Assembly: GCA_025529335.1 (NCBI GenBank)
Contig: JAMYHX010000335.1
Location: forward strand, 1-47,643
Direction: 5' to 3'
Source of the DNA: Rhizopus sp. PT2906
Taxonomy: Eukaryota; Mucoromycota; Mucoromycetes; Mucorales; Rhizopodaceae
Length of the DNA: 47,643 bases
The notes under the pieces are model-generated. The model was not told the DNA's origin. It worked only from the letters and a program-made list of their open reading frames with translations, and searched no databases. Position numbers and translations under genes: made by a program. Positions 20,957 through 30,291 of this stretch are shown here, one piece after another (within the stretch, counting starts at the first letter, position 1; every line of letters begins with the position of its first letter).

Positions 20957-21730
20957 TTATTCGTAAATAGAAACATGGCCACTCTGGGTCTTGCGTCTCT
21001 TAGTAGGTCGAGACGAAGAGTGGACCATGCTTTTATCATCTACGTCTTCTTTACGTCTTCGCTTCTGAGGGCAATGGACTACCCCGCCAGAAGAAGGAAC
21101 AGGAAGACATAAAGAGCGTATTTCTGTGGCACTGGGCACACAAGAAGATGAAGCCGATTTGTGACCACCAGCTTGACTTTTGGTGGTCACAGAAGGGACC
21201 AAAGGAGTGGAAGGGGAAAACAAAGGCTTGAACACGCCAGCCGAGAAGGTCACAGAGAGGTCTTCTCGGCACGAGGGGGAGGACAGGACCAGAAGGGAAT
21301 TCACAGACCGTTTTCCAAAACGGCTTCTACCAAACTGTGACGGCCGTTGGAGAGCAGCACGACGGGAATCATCTTGACGGTTGCGCTGGAGTACAAAACG
21401 ACAAGGTAAGGGAGTGGAGGCACTACCAGAGGCGACTTTTTTGACCACAGAGACAGCGCCAGCACTGCTTGGGTTTGGACGATGTCGCTTGGTTGGCACA
21501 GAACTTGGATCAGCCACGGTAAGCTTATGCTTCTTTGGAAAGGTTCTCCATGACAAATCATCACGTAAAATACGAACCTGTTCCTCAGCAAGCTTGTCAA
21601 CCACAGTTTGAAGCTGATAACCGAGGATTAAAGGACATACTTGGTCCCGAAGGATCCTTTCTGCCTTTTTGCATGTAAGGTTAATAAGCTTTTCAAGCGC
21701 TTGATATTGGAAGAATCTTGTTAAAGACAT
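20957..21730 (-). CDS. Basic Ser-rich nuclear-type protein of unknown family, 257 aa
   Basis: Single open frame starting at an ATG preceded by a T/A-rich tract. Residues about 1-65 form a helical region (QALEKLINLTCKKAERILRD, then VVDKLAEEQVRILRDDLSW). The rest is low complexity, Ser/Pro/Arg-rich, with several basic clusters (PTKRHRPNP, KRRRKEDVDDK, PTKRRKTQSGH) that look like nuclear localisation signals. The C-terminal third is duplicated at 18276-18623. The repeat array starts within 10 bases of its stop codon. I do not recognise the family; it could be a gag-like protein of a retroelement or a host nuclear protein. The duplication and the repeat-rich setting favour mobile DNA. Confidence 0.45.
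   Translation of the reverse strand: MSLTRFFQYQALEKLINLTCKKAERILRDQVCPLILGYQLQTVVDKLAEEQVRILRDDLSWRTFPKKHKLTVADPSSVPTKRHRPNPSSAGAVSVVKKVASGSASTPLPCRFVLQRNRQDDSRRAALQRPSQFGRSRFGKRSVNSLLVLSSPSCREDLSVTFSAGVFKPLFSPSTPLVPSVTTKSQAGGHKSASSSCVPSATEIRSLCLPVPSSGGVVHCPQKRRRKEDVDDKSMVHSSSRPTKRRKTQSGHVSIYE
21015..21265. repeat. 251-bp exact direct repeat, copy 2
   Basis: Identical to 18334-18584 without gaps; lies inside the coding region of the 257-aa ORF. Confidence 0.95.
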
Positions 21731-22794
21731 TGTATTTTTTTAAAAAAAATGTAAAGAAGCGAAAAAGGTGAGAAAAAAAGACGTGGTCCAGCAATTCTTT
21801 TATCATAAACACCAAAACAGAATAAGGTCATGCTTCCTATCATCCTTCCGGTATTGTTACACGATGTGTTTGAATGTGGATCCCTTCTTTATTCTTGAGA
21901 TTTTTTTTTATTGCTATTGTTGTTGCTTAATAGCAATGTATCTCTTGTTCTCTTGGCACATCACTAGCAATTATTTCCATGGTTATTGTTGGTAGATACA
22001 AGAAAGGTTATAGTAAAGATATTGCTTTCTTTTTATTATGAGAACGAAACTCACTGTCTCCACTCCCTATTTTAGTGTTACACGATTATCTCCATCGTCA
22101 CGCGCTAATCATTGTCCGCGGATCTTCTGTTACAATAGGAAAAAGAAGGGTCAAAAAGGTAATGGACCCTTATTTAATTCCTCAGGAATGTCAATTTTTT
22201 CACTTCATCATCAAAAGAATTGGGAAATAAGATTGGTAATGAGTACAGTGAAATATTAATGCTTTATAAGTCATGGATTCGTTGTAAATGAGTATTGAGC
22301 CCGTGTACTGTTGATGAAGAAAAACGGGAGAAAACGAGGCATAATGAACAGACACTGATACATTTTTATACTCATGTAGTTCTTAAAGTATAAACTCTTA
22401 CTAAAGCAATATAAAAGCGCCTTTACTTCTGCTTTGGTACACCACTTTAACAGAAATAGCTACGCAATGATGAGCAACTACATTGTAAAATGTCGAGATT
22501 CGGAACAATGACAAAAATAGCGAACGGAAAGAAACACATATATGGAAAGTCTATTCTTAGAGAAAGGGATCTTTATAGTAGTTCCACTGCCACTCTCCAT
22601 CGAATGAATGAAGGATTTTATGAGAGGGTCGGATAGAGTAAACGAGGAAGGATATATGCTATGATTCTCTTTTTATTTAAAATAGCGAAATTTAAAACCA
22701 ATAAAAGAAATATAATGACAATAGTTGTTATTTGATCTTGATGAGTGAGGTCAAAACTGCATCTACTATTGATAATAACGTGTTCGTTCTGTTA
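21731..22794. other. About 1 kb without a supportable gene
   Basis: Several 70-codon frames occur, none with motifs, start context or splice support. The left edge is the likely promoter of the ORF at 20957-21730. Confidence 0.45.
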
Positions 22795-23110
22795 ATTGTT
22801 AGAATCAATGATATACATACTTAATTGATATAAATCATCCGTGTTCGTAGACAACCCAGCGTAATCAATCATAACTAAACATACATCTTCACCTGTTGTG
22901 TTTAATAGCTTATCAAATCTGAAATATGTATGCATTTCATTAATATTGCAATCTATATCATATACATATTAGCCTTGGGGTTGATCTGAGGTTGAGCAGC
23001 AAGACGATACAAGCACTTTGTCAACAAGTGATCTGTTGTTCCTCTTCGTTGCCGGTGATTTTCTGGCGTAACCAACGATCGAAACCTTTTGTTCTTTCAA
23101 ACATTTTATG
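22795..23110 (-). pseudogene. Recombinase-like fragment with a candidate intron
   Basis: Two minus-strand segments look coding: about 23098-22975 with VSIVGYARKSP followed by SLVDKVLVSSCCSTSD, and 22918-22795 with NTTGEDVCLVMIDYAGLSTN ending in TAA. Between them lies a possible 52-nt intron (GTATATG ... TTTCAG). GYARKS resembles the start of serine-recombinase (resolvase) domains, and I associate this combination with a repeated Mucorales protein family, but no catalytic serine motif or full domain is visible and the first segment does not splice in frame with the second. Upstream to about 23480 further short coding-like pieces occur. Best read as a decayed fragment. Confidence 0.35.
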
Positions 23111-23789
23111 TGCGTCTAATGGTCTGGAATAAAGCCAATGATGCCCTTGACTAAACCATCTTAAACAATAAATCATTTTCGCACATTTAAACCATATCTT
23201 TACTCAAGTATTCCCTTCTTCTTGTAAATGGCGTATTCAACATCAATAGTTCTCCAGGTTGCGAACGATTGATCAGTTTTATCAATCATAATGTCAGTGT
23301 ATTGGTTAGCAGTTGCAAATACATTCTTCATTTAATATCTTTTTCCGCGTAGACCGATTCTTCCGATGAAGCAACAGGCACAAAGACACAATTCAGAAAC
23401 TGTATTACTTGTGCTTCCGTTGCTGATTAAATGTATATATAATTAATAACAAAAAACACATGGTTACTATTGTATAATATTACTTAGTTGTGGTATTTCT
23501 TCTTTCTTTTCGCCTGATTTTTGAACATAACACTTATAAGAATAAACATCGCCCAATCAGCAAGCATCTGCTCCACCAATGCCTTCACCAATATCTTTTC
23601 TCAATAATATTTAATAGTTTTGATCGGTTGCAATCGTTTGAAAAGTACATGAATGTAAGAGATAAACATTTTACTGGTGTAGGAGGAAATCCACAAAGAG
23701 GTTAATGCTAAAGGCACTGCCAGTGATGTCGTCAACAAAGCTTTTGAATGTGTCATGTCACATTAAACATGACCTTATAATGTTGCCAT
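23111..23789. other. AT-rich spacer with possible coding debris
   Basis: On the minus strand, short segments (for example near 23130-23160 and 23240-23330) have coding-like translations but multiple stops. No complete feature could be drawn. Confidence 0.35.
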
Positions 23790-23999
23790 CTTGTTTGTTT
23801 TTTTTTCAGGAAGAAAGAGATAAAAAGAAATGCTTTTATTGCTGTACTTTAATTTTACATTGTCACTTTGATCAACGTAGACCACTTAACTCATGTGTAA
23901 TTATGGTGATATCGTATTTTACATTATTCCATTTGAAATATTTGCATGTACAGGAGAAGCAGCACCTGTGGAATTAATCTATTTTCTGGTGCATGTCAT
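23790..23999. repeat. Diverged copy of the inverted-repeat element family
   Basis: Contains AAAGAGATAAAAAGAAATG (about 23813-23831), almost the same as a stretch at about 47520-47545, and near its right end ATTTTCTGGTGCATGTCATG, which matches in inverse orientation the terminal sequence CATGTACCAGAAAATACACC seen at 47360 and at 27757. The alignment is patchy, so boundaries are approximate. Confidence 0.45.
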
Positions 24000-24189
24000 G
24001 TTGGCCTAAACGTTTTACTTATATGAGAGAAAAAAAAATGGTTGTTGCAACTAGGTACACTAGATACACACTCGGTACACTTTTTATTGAACGCGGTAAT
24101 GGACTTTTGCTCAATGATTAAACTTCATGAAAGATAATGGATTGATCGTTTCTCCTTCTCAATTTATTGTCGGTTGTAGTCATGCTGAA

Positions 24190-24830
24190 TTAACAATGTC
24201 CATTGCTTCAGCTCTTGTCATAAATATTTCCTTTGCCGTCTTCTTTCAAGAATATAAACGATTCCACTTTTTTAGATGATGAAAGTATCTGTGAAGTTAT
24301 TTCTTTATTCGATTTGGAATACAGAATCTCTTCATATAATGATCGATTCAGCGAAATTGTAGTAGAAAAGATGACAGTTTTAAAAAAAAGTGATACCCCT
24401 TTCCACGGATACACGGCTGACATCAATGAAGCCTAGGGTTTGCACACCATTTCTGCAGAGTATCTTCAAAGCTTCAATCGTGCTGGAATGCCTCCTTTAC
24501 AGCTGGAGTTAAAGGTTGACCCAGCAGGAGATCTCTGTAACAGAACAAGATTGACCATGGTGTATTTATTGGAAGTATATGCTTAAAGCTTGCCTAGCGA
24601 ATAAGTTGAAATGAACTATTAGATCTTATACCTAGGTTTATGCTATCAACACAAGAAGGAGATATACCGTTTATGTTTATAAAGAATCAGTTCCTGTTAA
24701 ACTATGTTTTGCTATAATCGTCAACAAGTCCCAAGGTCAATTATTGATATATGTGAGCGTCTACCAGAAACAATCACCATTTATGTATGGACAGCCATAT
24801 GTCGCTCTTTCATGGTCAGTTTCTCTTTCT
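24190..24830 (+). mobile_element. Helitron (Rep/Pif1-type) helicase C-terminal remnant
   Basis: Shifting + frames contain the conserved end of Helitron/Pif1 helicases. These are FHGYTADINEA (24400-24432), HTISAEYLQSFNRAGMPPLQ with LELKV (24438-24510), GDLCNRTRLTMVYL (24530-24575), a VNKSQGQ block (24720-24742) and a region reading SPFMYGQPYVALSWS (24776-24822), where intact copies have the terminal ALSRV-type motif. Stops (for example TAG after INEA, TAA at about 24583) and missing segments show it is inactive. No 5' TC or 3' CTRR hairpin end was identified. Confidence 0.75.
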
Positions 24831-25924
24831 GGCATCTCAATCTTTTTATCAGAAAGTTCTAATACAATCAACAAGATAATTTACCCAGAATTACTTCTTA
24901 ACTAATGTGCTCACTGAAATATATAACTTATAAGACGACAGTTACCCCTTTTTTATTATAAACATCTTTCTTTCTTTGACTCACAAGTCAAATTCATACA
25001 GAATACTAGTTTAGATACTAACCCATCACCACAAATGTAGTCAATGTATGCCTATAAATTAATCATGTTATGCAAACGACTATGAATCCTTTAATGACTG
25101 TGTCATTCTTGTTCCTTATAATTAACTAATAATTAAATTACATGCTTTCTATTATGAATAAACTATGAAAGCATGTATATAGCACTGTGACATCAATAAA
25201 CGACAAATAGGTATGTAGAGAGGAATCGGAGTATGTTGTTTGTCACAAAAAGTCAAATTTAGCCATTTGCTTAAACAAAACGTCCTATTAGCCCTTACTT
25301 ATCACAATGTACAAAATCTTTAGATCTTCAGAAGCACGATGACGCGGAAAAAGCGAGCGTATGGATACCATAGCATTATTGATTATTATATTGAAGCTGT
25401 GCGTTACAATAGGGTGCGAAGATCGCCAAATTATTCATTGCTACAACAATTGGTTATCTTAAACATCTCAATACATATACAATACACCCTTGTCTATCAC
25501 ATATATATGTATATAAATGTATATATCCAAGATAGACTGTCGTCAATATAAATGTATAAGGATGTCTGTAATGATCTTTATGCATTCAACCTGTTGGAGT
25601 GTATTTTGGACTGCACCCAGTATTTCTTTTTATGGTTAATCTGTTTTCTAACTTTATTGTTCTATTTAATTATCTTGCATTCAGTTTTCTTTATTATACG
25701 CAAGGATAACTTATTCAGAATACAAAGAATACGCACCATGTTTATCAAAAAGTAAATTAAGCTTATGTGTGCAATTTATAATGTTTTCAACCGAGTTATC
25801 ATAATTCAAGTCCAGTCCCAAATGAGCCCAATCATTCTCCCCCTTTTACACACACCAATAAAATCTTTATTTGACAAGTATCTATTTTTTCCTTTTTCCT
25901 TTTTATTTTTAAATTGAACCAACA
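24831..25924. other. About 1.1 kb AT-rich spacer upstream of Yra1
   Basis: Two adjoining AT-rich frames at 25339-25755 have no recognisable features and are rejected. The last 60 bases before 25925 are T-rich, the usual core-promoter context here. Confidence 0.45.
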
Positions 25925-26842
25925 ATGACCTCAAAACTTGATCGTGCTTTAGATGATGTTATTCAAGAAAGAAAGAAGGGAAGAAATACTCATCCAGGTC
26001 CACGTCGTCAAACAAGTCATATTCGTAAGCCTAAACGATCAGAGCCTCCAGTCCGTTCGTTCATTCGAACCATAAAGATTCAAGGCTCGAGTCAACGAGT
26101 AAGAAAAATAAAAAGAAATAGAAAAAACATATACTAATAAAGTTCTAGCGAGGTAATGGACCCAGAGATGTCAATAGTCCTTGGGCACACGATAAATTCC
26201 AAGATGACGCTCCCAGTTCATTTGTGATGTCACGACTTGGTTCTCGAACTAGCAATGTCTCAAGAGGAGGAGGAGGAGTGGAGATCACAATTGATAACCT
26301 TCATTATAACGTCACCGAAAATGATGTCCTTGAACTCTTTTCAACAGTCGGACAAGTCGAAAGGGCTCGTTTGTTCTATGATCGTTCTGGTCGCTCAACA
26401 GGTCAAGCTAAAGTACGATATGCTTCCAATTCAGATGCACAGAAAGCCATTGAAAAGTTTAATAATGTCGAGCTTGATGGTATTTATTACACAAAATATA
26501 TACATTGTCTGGAGAGCTAAACAACCGCAAAAAAAAGGTCAACCCATGAAGATTGAAGTCAGTCAGCCTCCTGCACATCGTTCGTCTCGCAGGTATGTGT
26601 GTGTATGTGAATTGTTATCAGTATGGTGAACTCATGATATGTGCTTAGTGGTGGTAATAATAGTAGTCGTCGTCATGACAGAGGTCGCTCTGGAAGAACA
26701 TCAAAAGATAAAACAGAAAAGACGGCAGAGGAACTTGATAAGGAAATGGATAGTTATATGAATGTGAGTACGGATAGATAGGAGAAAAGATGTGTGTTCT
26801 AATGGGATAATATAGCAAAATGAAGAAATGGCATTGGATTAA
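25925..26842 (+). CDS. YRA1: mRNA export adaptor Yra1/ALYREF (THO complex subunit 4), 233 aa
   Basis: Five exons, 25925-26098, 26149-26479, 26538-26592, 26649-26763 and 26816-26842, joined by GT-AG introns of 50, 58, 56 and 52 nt with consistent phases (702 nt). Residues 1-17 (SKLDRALDDVIQERKK) are the N-terminal UAP56/Sub2-binding motif and the C-terminus (ELDKEMDSYMNQNEEMALD) is the C-terminal one. One RRM spans about 102-175, with RNP2 ITIDNL (104-109) and RNP1 GQAKVRYA (143-150). RG/RS-rich linkers lie on both sides. Yra1/ALY is a nuclear RNA-binding adaptor that couples transcription and splicing to export, delivering mRNA to Mex67/TAP via the TREX complex. The family often regulates itself through its introns; four introns in a short gene allow that here but it is not shown. 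Confidence 0.95.
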
Positions 26843-27090
26843 AGCAATTGGTTTTATTATTATATATAAAAATATAATTTTGTCTCGTGATCTATCGTTT
26901 GATTGGCAACAGGAGTAGTGGGGTTTTCTTTTTGTAAACGGAATGGTTTATGAAGTACTACCAGTGGGTGTATACTTGCTGTAAATATATGATATGTGTA
27001 CGAATTTGGAAAAAAAAAAAAGGGGGAACAGCAAGCGAAGAGTAAGATAGTATGTGATTGCACTAAGTCACGGAAGACGACTGGATCTTT
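26843..27090. other. Spacer between Yra1 and small candidate gene
   Basis: Contains a TATATAAAAATATA segment at about 26861-26875 that more likely belongs to the Yra1 3' region, and an A-run with GGGGG at 27010-27025. No gene recognised. Confidence 0.4.
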
Positions 27091-27373
27091 ATGAGACAAG
27101 AACTCTCCTCATGGGCTCTTCTTATATTTTGCATCGCTCATACGGCAACTTTGCCAGTCCAGAAGGTATGACAATCAAATATGTATCACTAGTGACAACG
27201 CCAGGTAGCTAGGATAGTACATGCAATGACGTGACAAGGAAGGTCTGAGTAACGATCAGGAACAAGCTGGTGAAGTCACTGTCGACTGGGCGGTTTGTAG
27301 TGGTAGTAGCGCCCCAGTAACCGCATGCGCCTTGTGTTCAAGAGGTGCAGACCAGAAGGATCAGGAACAGTAA
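27091..27373 (+). CDS. Candidate small secreted cysteine-containing protein, 69 aa
   Basis: Two exons, 27091-27165 and 27239-27373, joined in phase 0 over a 73-nt GT-AG intron (GTATGA donor, GACAAG acceptor). Exon 1 encodes a classic signal peptide: MRQELSSWALLIFCIAHTAT followed by LPVQK. Exon 2 encodes an acidic then cysteine-containing segment with VTVDWAVCSGSSAPVTACAL then CSRGADQKDQEQ (three Cys). Codon use looks coding and exon 2 is open throughout. The stop codon runs straight into a run of 25 A. I do not recognise a family. The 3' splice site is weak and the odd cysteine number means some of the protein may be missing, so this is a candidate only. Confidence 0.4.
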
Positions 27374-27396
27374 AAAAAAAAAAAAAAAAAAAAAAA
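27372..27396. repeat. Homopolymer run of 25 A
   Basis: Uninterrupted A25 immediately after codon CAG and the T of a TAA stop; it ends four bases before the inverted-repeat element at 27400. It may be the poly(A) tail of an inserted retrotranscript or a simple slippage tract. Confidence 0.95.
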
Positions 27397-27399
27397 GCC

Positions 27400-27757
27400 A
27401 ACACTACATGCATCAGAAAATGTGCCAGAATATAGGCTAATGTTACGGGCGCTTCCTTGGGGCACTACCTATGCTGTCACTATACAATATCACATTACTA
27501 ATGCCTCTGCCTAATCTAAGGCTTGTCCAGTTCACTCCTTGATATAAAATACGATGTCATCATAATTACATGTGTTCTTGCATCTTTGTTGATTAACTGA
27601 CAACATAAAATAAATAACAACATTTCTTTTTCTTCTTGAAAATAAACAATTCAAGATGGTTGAAAAGTTTTGTTGAAAGGCATAATAGGTAATGTGTAGA
27701 GGTAGTGCATGTAGCATTGATCTAATTTCTGGTGTATTTTCTGGTACATGTAGTGTT
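27400..27757. repeat. Inverted-repeat (MITE-like) element, about 358 bp
   Basis: The left end starts AACACTACATGCATCAGAAA and the right end, read on the other strand, starts AACACTACATGTACCAGAAA; similarity continues inward for about 70 bases (GTTACGGGCGC-type and CACTACCT blocks). The same terminal sequence occurs at about 47357-47455. The interior contains a minus-strand frame with ALPLHITYYAFQQNF, which is shared with the 47.4-kb copy (ALPLHITYYAFQQKF). The adjacent Tc1 transposase remnant at 27786-29090 suggests these are the ends of, or a deletion derivative from, that transposon family. Confidence 0.55.
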
Positions 27758-27785
27758 TTCCAAAAGAATATTACACTGATGCATA

Positions 27786-29090
27786 TTATTTGTTTAAGGG
27801 GGACTCCGTTTCAAAAGAATCAACAGTTTCAAAACGACATGAAGACTCTTCTGAAATTGGCGACAAAGTTGACCTAAGGATATGTTGCCAAGTGCAAAAA
27901 GTAACGGTCGATTTGATCAACATGGATTTTGCGAGGAATATCGGAAAAGATAAATCCTTCGCTGACCATAGAAAGATACTCTGAGAAGCAAAAAACAGTG
28001 TCCATAACTGTTCAATAGGATTAAGCTCAGGAGAATACAGTGAAAGGTAAATACATTTGTGTCCTCTGCTCTTAATCAGTTGACTGAGCTCACCTTTTTT
28101 TTTTTTCCCATGACCATGTAAAACCCCTTTAAGCTGGGGAGTACTTGTCCATTTCATCCATAGTTTTTTATGAAATTGGTATGATGGCCTGCGTTTGTTC
28201 CTCCAAGTGTTTTTTTTTTTTTTTTTTTTGCTTTTACGACAGTTGCCTTTCATTTCTGAGCACTTACGACTTTAATTCTTTTGATGTCGGAGAAACACGA
28301 ATTTCCATGTTAACTACTCCCACAGGCTGAAATCGTTCCAAGAATAGTAGGGCTGATTGCTCGTGCTGAAGGACCAGTAACAATGGCTAGAGTTCCTCGA
28401 ACTGATCCTGGCAGTAGATGGTTTCATATTGATGTCAACGGCGCTCTCGTAATGAAAATATAATTTTCAGTGTAGTCCATATCAGTTTTCGACCAACTCT
28501 CTACCCATATGCGTCACTCTTTGATATTTGCGCTTTGATTTCTTGCAACCGGATGACGAGTCATTGCTTTAATGCTCAAGTTGCATTCAATTGAAATGAA
28601 TTTTCCAACAACTATTTCTTTCAACGTAAATCCTTTGAGGTTTTTAGTGAGTTCCTCGACTACATCAGATACTTATCCTGAAGCTGACTTTTCTTCCCCG
28701 TGGGTTTTGTTGGTTTGTTTTTCGAAAATCAAGGTCATCCTTGAGTTTCTTAGCCCAATTCTGACCAGTACGAACATCGGTCGCAGCTTTTCTAGTTGTT
28801 GTTGCTGCACTTAGAAACTTCAGCTGCAAGTAATACACAAAAACAATATTTCTTGACTATCGGAATAATCGACATACTTACTTTTAGGCTAGCATTGATA
28901 GTCTTCTCTAGCTAATCCATTCTATTAGGAAGCTCGAGGTCTGTCACATCGAAATTGAATAGCTGTTTACCAGAATATTGAGTAAAAATTACTCAAACTT
29001 TCTATGTTATGGGAACTGACTTGTTCTTCCCCAGTCCACGGCCCCACTTCCATTCTCCTCAACAATGTCTCCCTGACCATTCTCAAACAT
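27786..29090 (-). mobile_element. Nearly full-length dead Tc1/mariner transposase
   Basis: Minus-strand translation in shifting frames gives the order expected for the transposase family. An N-terminal exon-like piece lies at about 29085-28870 (DIVEENGSGAVDWG). The DNA-binding region follows at 28815-28550 (ATDVRTGQNWAKKL, VEELTKNLKGFTLKEIVVGK, ISIECNLSIKAMTRHP). The start of the DDE domain at about 28460-28320 reads YESAVDINMKPS, where a DESA-type motif is expected. The last catalytic block at about 28050-28000 reads LYSPELNPIEQLW and keeps its glutamate. C-terminal sequence continues to 27786. A GTAAGT...TTGCAG intron may lie near 28880-28820. Many stops and a long A/T run show it is inactive. 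The tail abuts the inverted-repeat element. Confidence 0.8.
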
Positions 29091-29373
29091 AATTTTTCCA
29101 GTGATTGAATACATAATAAAAGCTTTTCTAACAAATAAAGAAGAAAAGGCTTATTTGTAATATCTTTGTTTACAATAAAAGTCCTTCTTCAGAAGATCTG
29201 CAAAAGACAGACACTGTCCATAATAACAGTGTAAGTATAAGGATGATATAATACGTTATTTTTTATTCATTAGTCTTTCTATAATAAATAAAGTACATAA
29301 ATAGTTATTTACACACACAAAAAAAAACATATACAAATACTTGAAAATATACATAAAAAGGTAAATACACCCA
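29091..29373. other. Spacer downstream of the AT-hook gene
   Basis: AT-rich with several TAATAAA-like sequences; on the minus strand this is the likely 3' end region of the AT-hook gene. No gene. Confidence 0.45.
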
Positions 29374-30105
29374 TCATTTTTTTTTCACTCGATTGTTTGT
29401 ACTTGTCATATCTTTCCATACAAAACAAGAATGACCATGAATATGTGATTTAGGCTTTCTTCCTCTCTTTTTACGTGGCATCTGTAAGACCATATCCATA
29501 CTTGAACTTGTGAATGCTGCCATCGTACCGCTCATCACATCATCTGTATATTCATTCTTTTCTGGCGTAGTCAGTGATTGATCATGGTGCGTTACGTCCC
29601 AGACGGTAGGTGTGAGAAAGGTCCAGTGCTTTCCATCGGTTGTGCAATGCTTTATGGTCGGTGGTCGACCACGACGACGTTTGAGGATCGCCTGTCCTGA
29701 TTCAGATAGGACAATTTGTGTAAATGGTGGTAGATCCAATTCTTGTGGTTCTGGAGGTGTTTCCATAGGCTTTTCTTCTTCTTCTTCTTTCAATGAATGA
29801 CTATATCTTGCTGTGGTATTCCAAAGGTAATGTGATGATTTTGTCTTGCTTGGTTGTTGTTGCTTAAGTGGTCGAGGCGGATCATCGCCATGAATAGGAG
29901 GAAGAGTCTGAATGGGAGATATGGGTGAAGGAGAGCGAGTGATGGAGGAAGCATAGGATAGAGGCGATAATAAAGGTGATAAATAATTGGGTGAATGTAT
30001 TCCGGGTAATAATAAAGGACTGGAAGAAGGTTCGATCACGATCCGAGGTGCTGTTTCTGTCAAGAGCGTAGAAATAGGAGGTAGACTTGTTTGTTGCTTA
30101 TTCAT
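29374..30105 (-). CDS. AT-hook protein, 243 aa, next to the carotenoid genes
   Basis: Single-exon frame starting MNKQQTSLPPISTLL after a CT-rich tract. Residues 1-90 are Pro/Ser-rich with repeated LPPI and SPI motifs, probably disordered. Two AT-hook DNA-binding motifs with basic flanks are clear: KRRRGRPP at 142-149 and PRKKRGRKPK at 210-219. Each is followed at a similar distance by an aromatic segment (KHWTFLTPTVWDVTHHDQ at 159-176 and HSCFVWKDMT at 225-234), suggesting a duplicated AT-hook plus aromatic unit. It lacks a recognised catalytic or zinc domain. It lies 186 bases downstream of carRP in the same direction and presumably acts in the nucleus as a minor-groove-binding regulator or architectural protein. 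Involvement in carotenogenesis is only a positional guess. Confidence 0.7.
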   Translation of the reverse strand: MNKQQTSLPPISTLLTETAPRIVIEPSSSPLLLPGIHSPNYLSPLLSPLSYASSITRSPSPISPIQTLPPIHGDDPPRPLKQQQPSKTKSSHYLWNTTARYSHSLKEEEEEKPMETPPEPQELDLPPFTQIVLSESGQAILKRRRGRPPTIKHCTTDGKHWTFLTPTVWDVTHHDQSLTTPEKNEYTDDVMSGTMAAFTSSSMDMVLQMPRKKRGRKPKSHIHGHSCFVWKDMTSTNNRVKKK

Positions 30106-30279
30106 TTACATAAAGAGAGAAAAAGAGAAAAACATCTTCTCTCTCTTCTTTTTATTAATTTGAATGGAAGCTCGAGAAAAATGTAACCTTTTCTCGTACT
30201 TCTCGACTCCAGTCATCGGAAACCCAAAAAAGAAAAAAATTAGGCATTTTTCCCTTTTTAGGTAATTAAAGGGCTTATT

Positions 30280-30285
30280 TTTATT
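30280..30285 (-). terminator. AATAAA polyadenylation signal of carRP
   Basis: AATAAA on the minus strand starts 7 nt after the carRP stop codon (30292-30294), within an A/T-rich 3' flank; it is unusually close to the stop. Confidence 0.45.
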
Positions 30286-30291
30286 TTATAA

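Noticed and set aside
20657..20957. Two minus-strand ORFs of about 97 codons rich in Cys/Leu/Val
   Set aside because: They are translations of the CAGA-type tandem repeat in two frames; both being open is a consequence of the repeat unit, not coding selection.
25339..25755. Adjacent AT-rich ORFs upstream of Yra1
   Set aside because: Composition explains them; no motifs, splice signals or conserved pattern.
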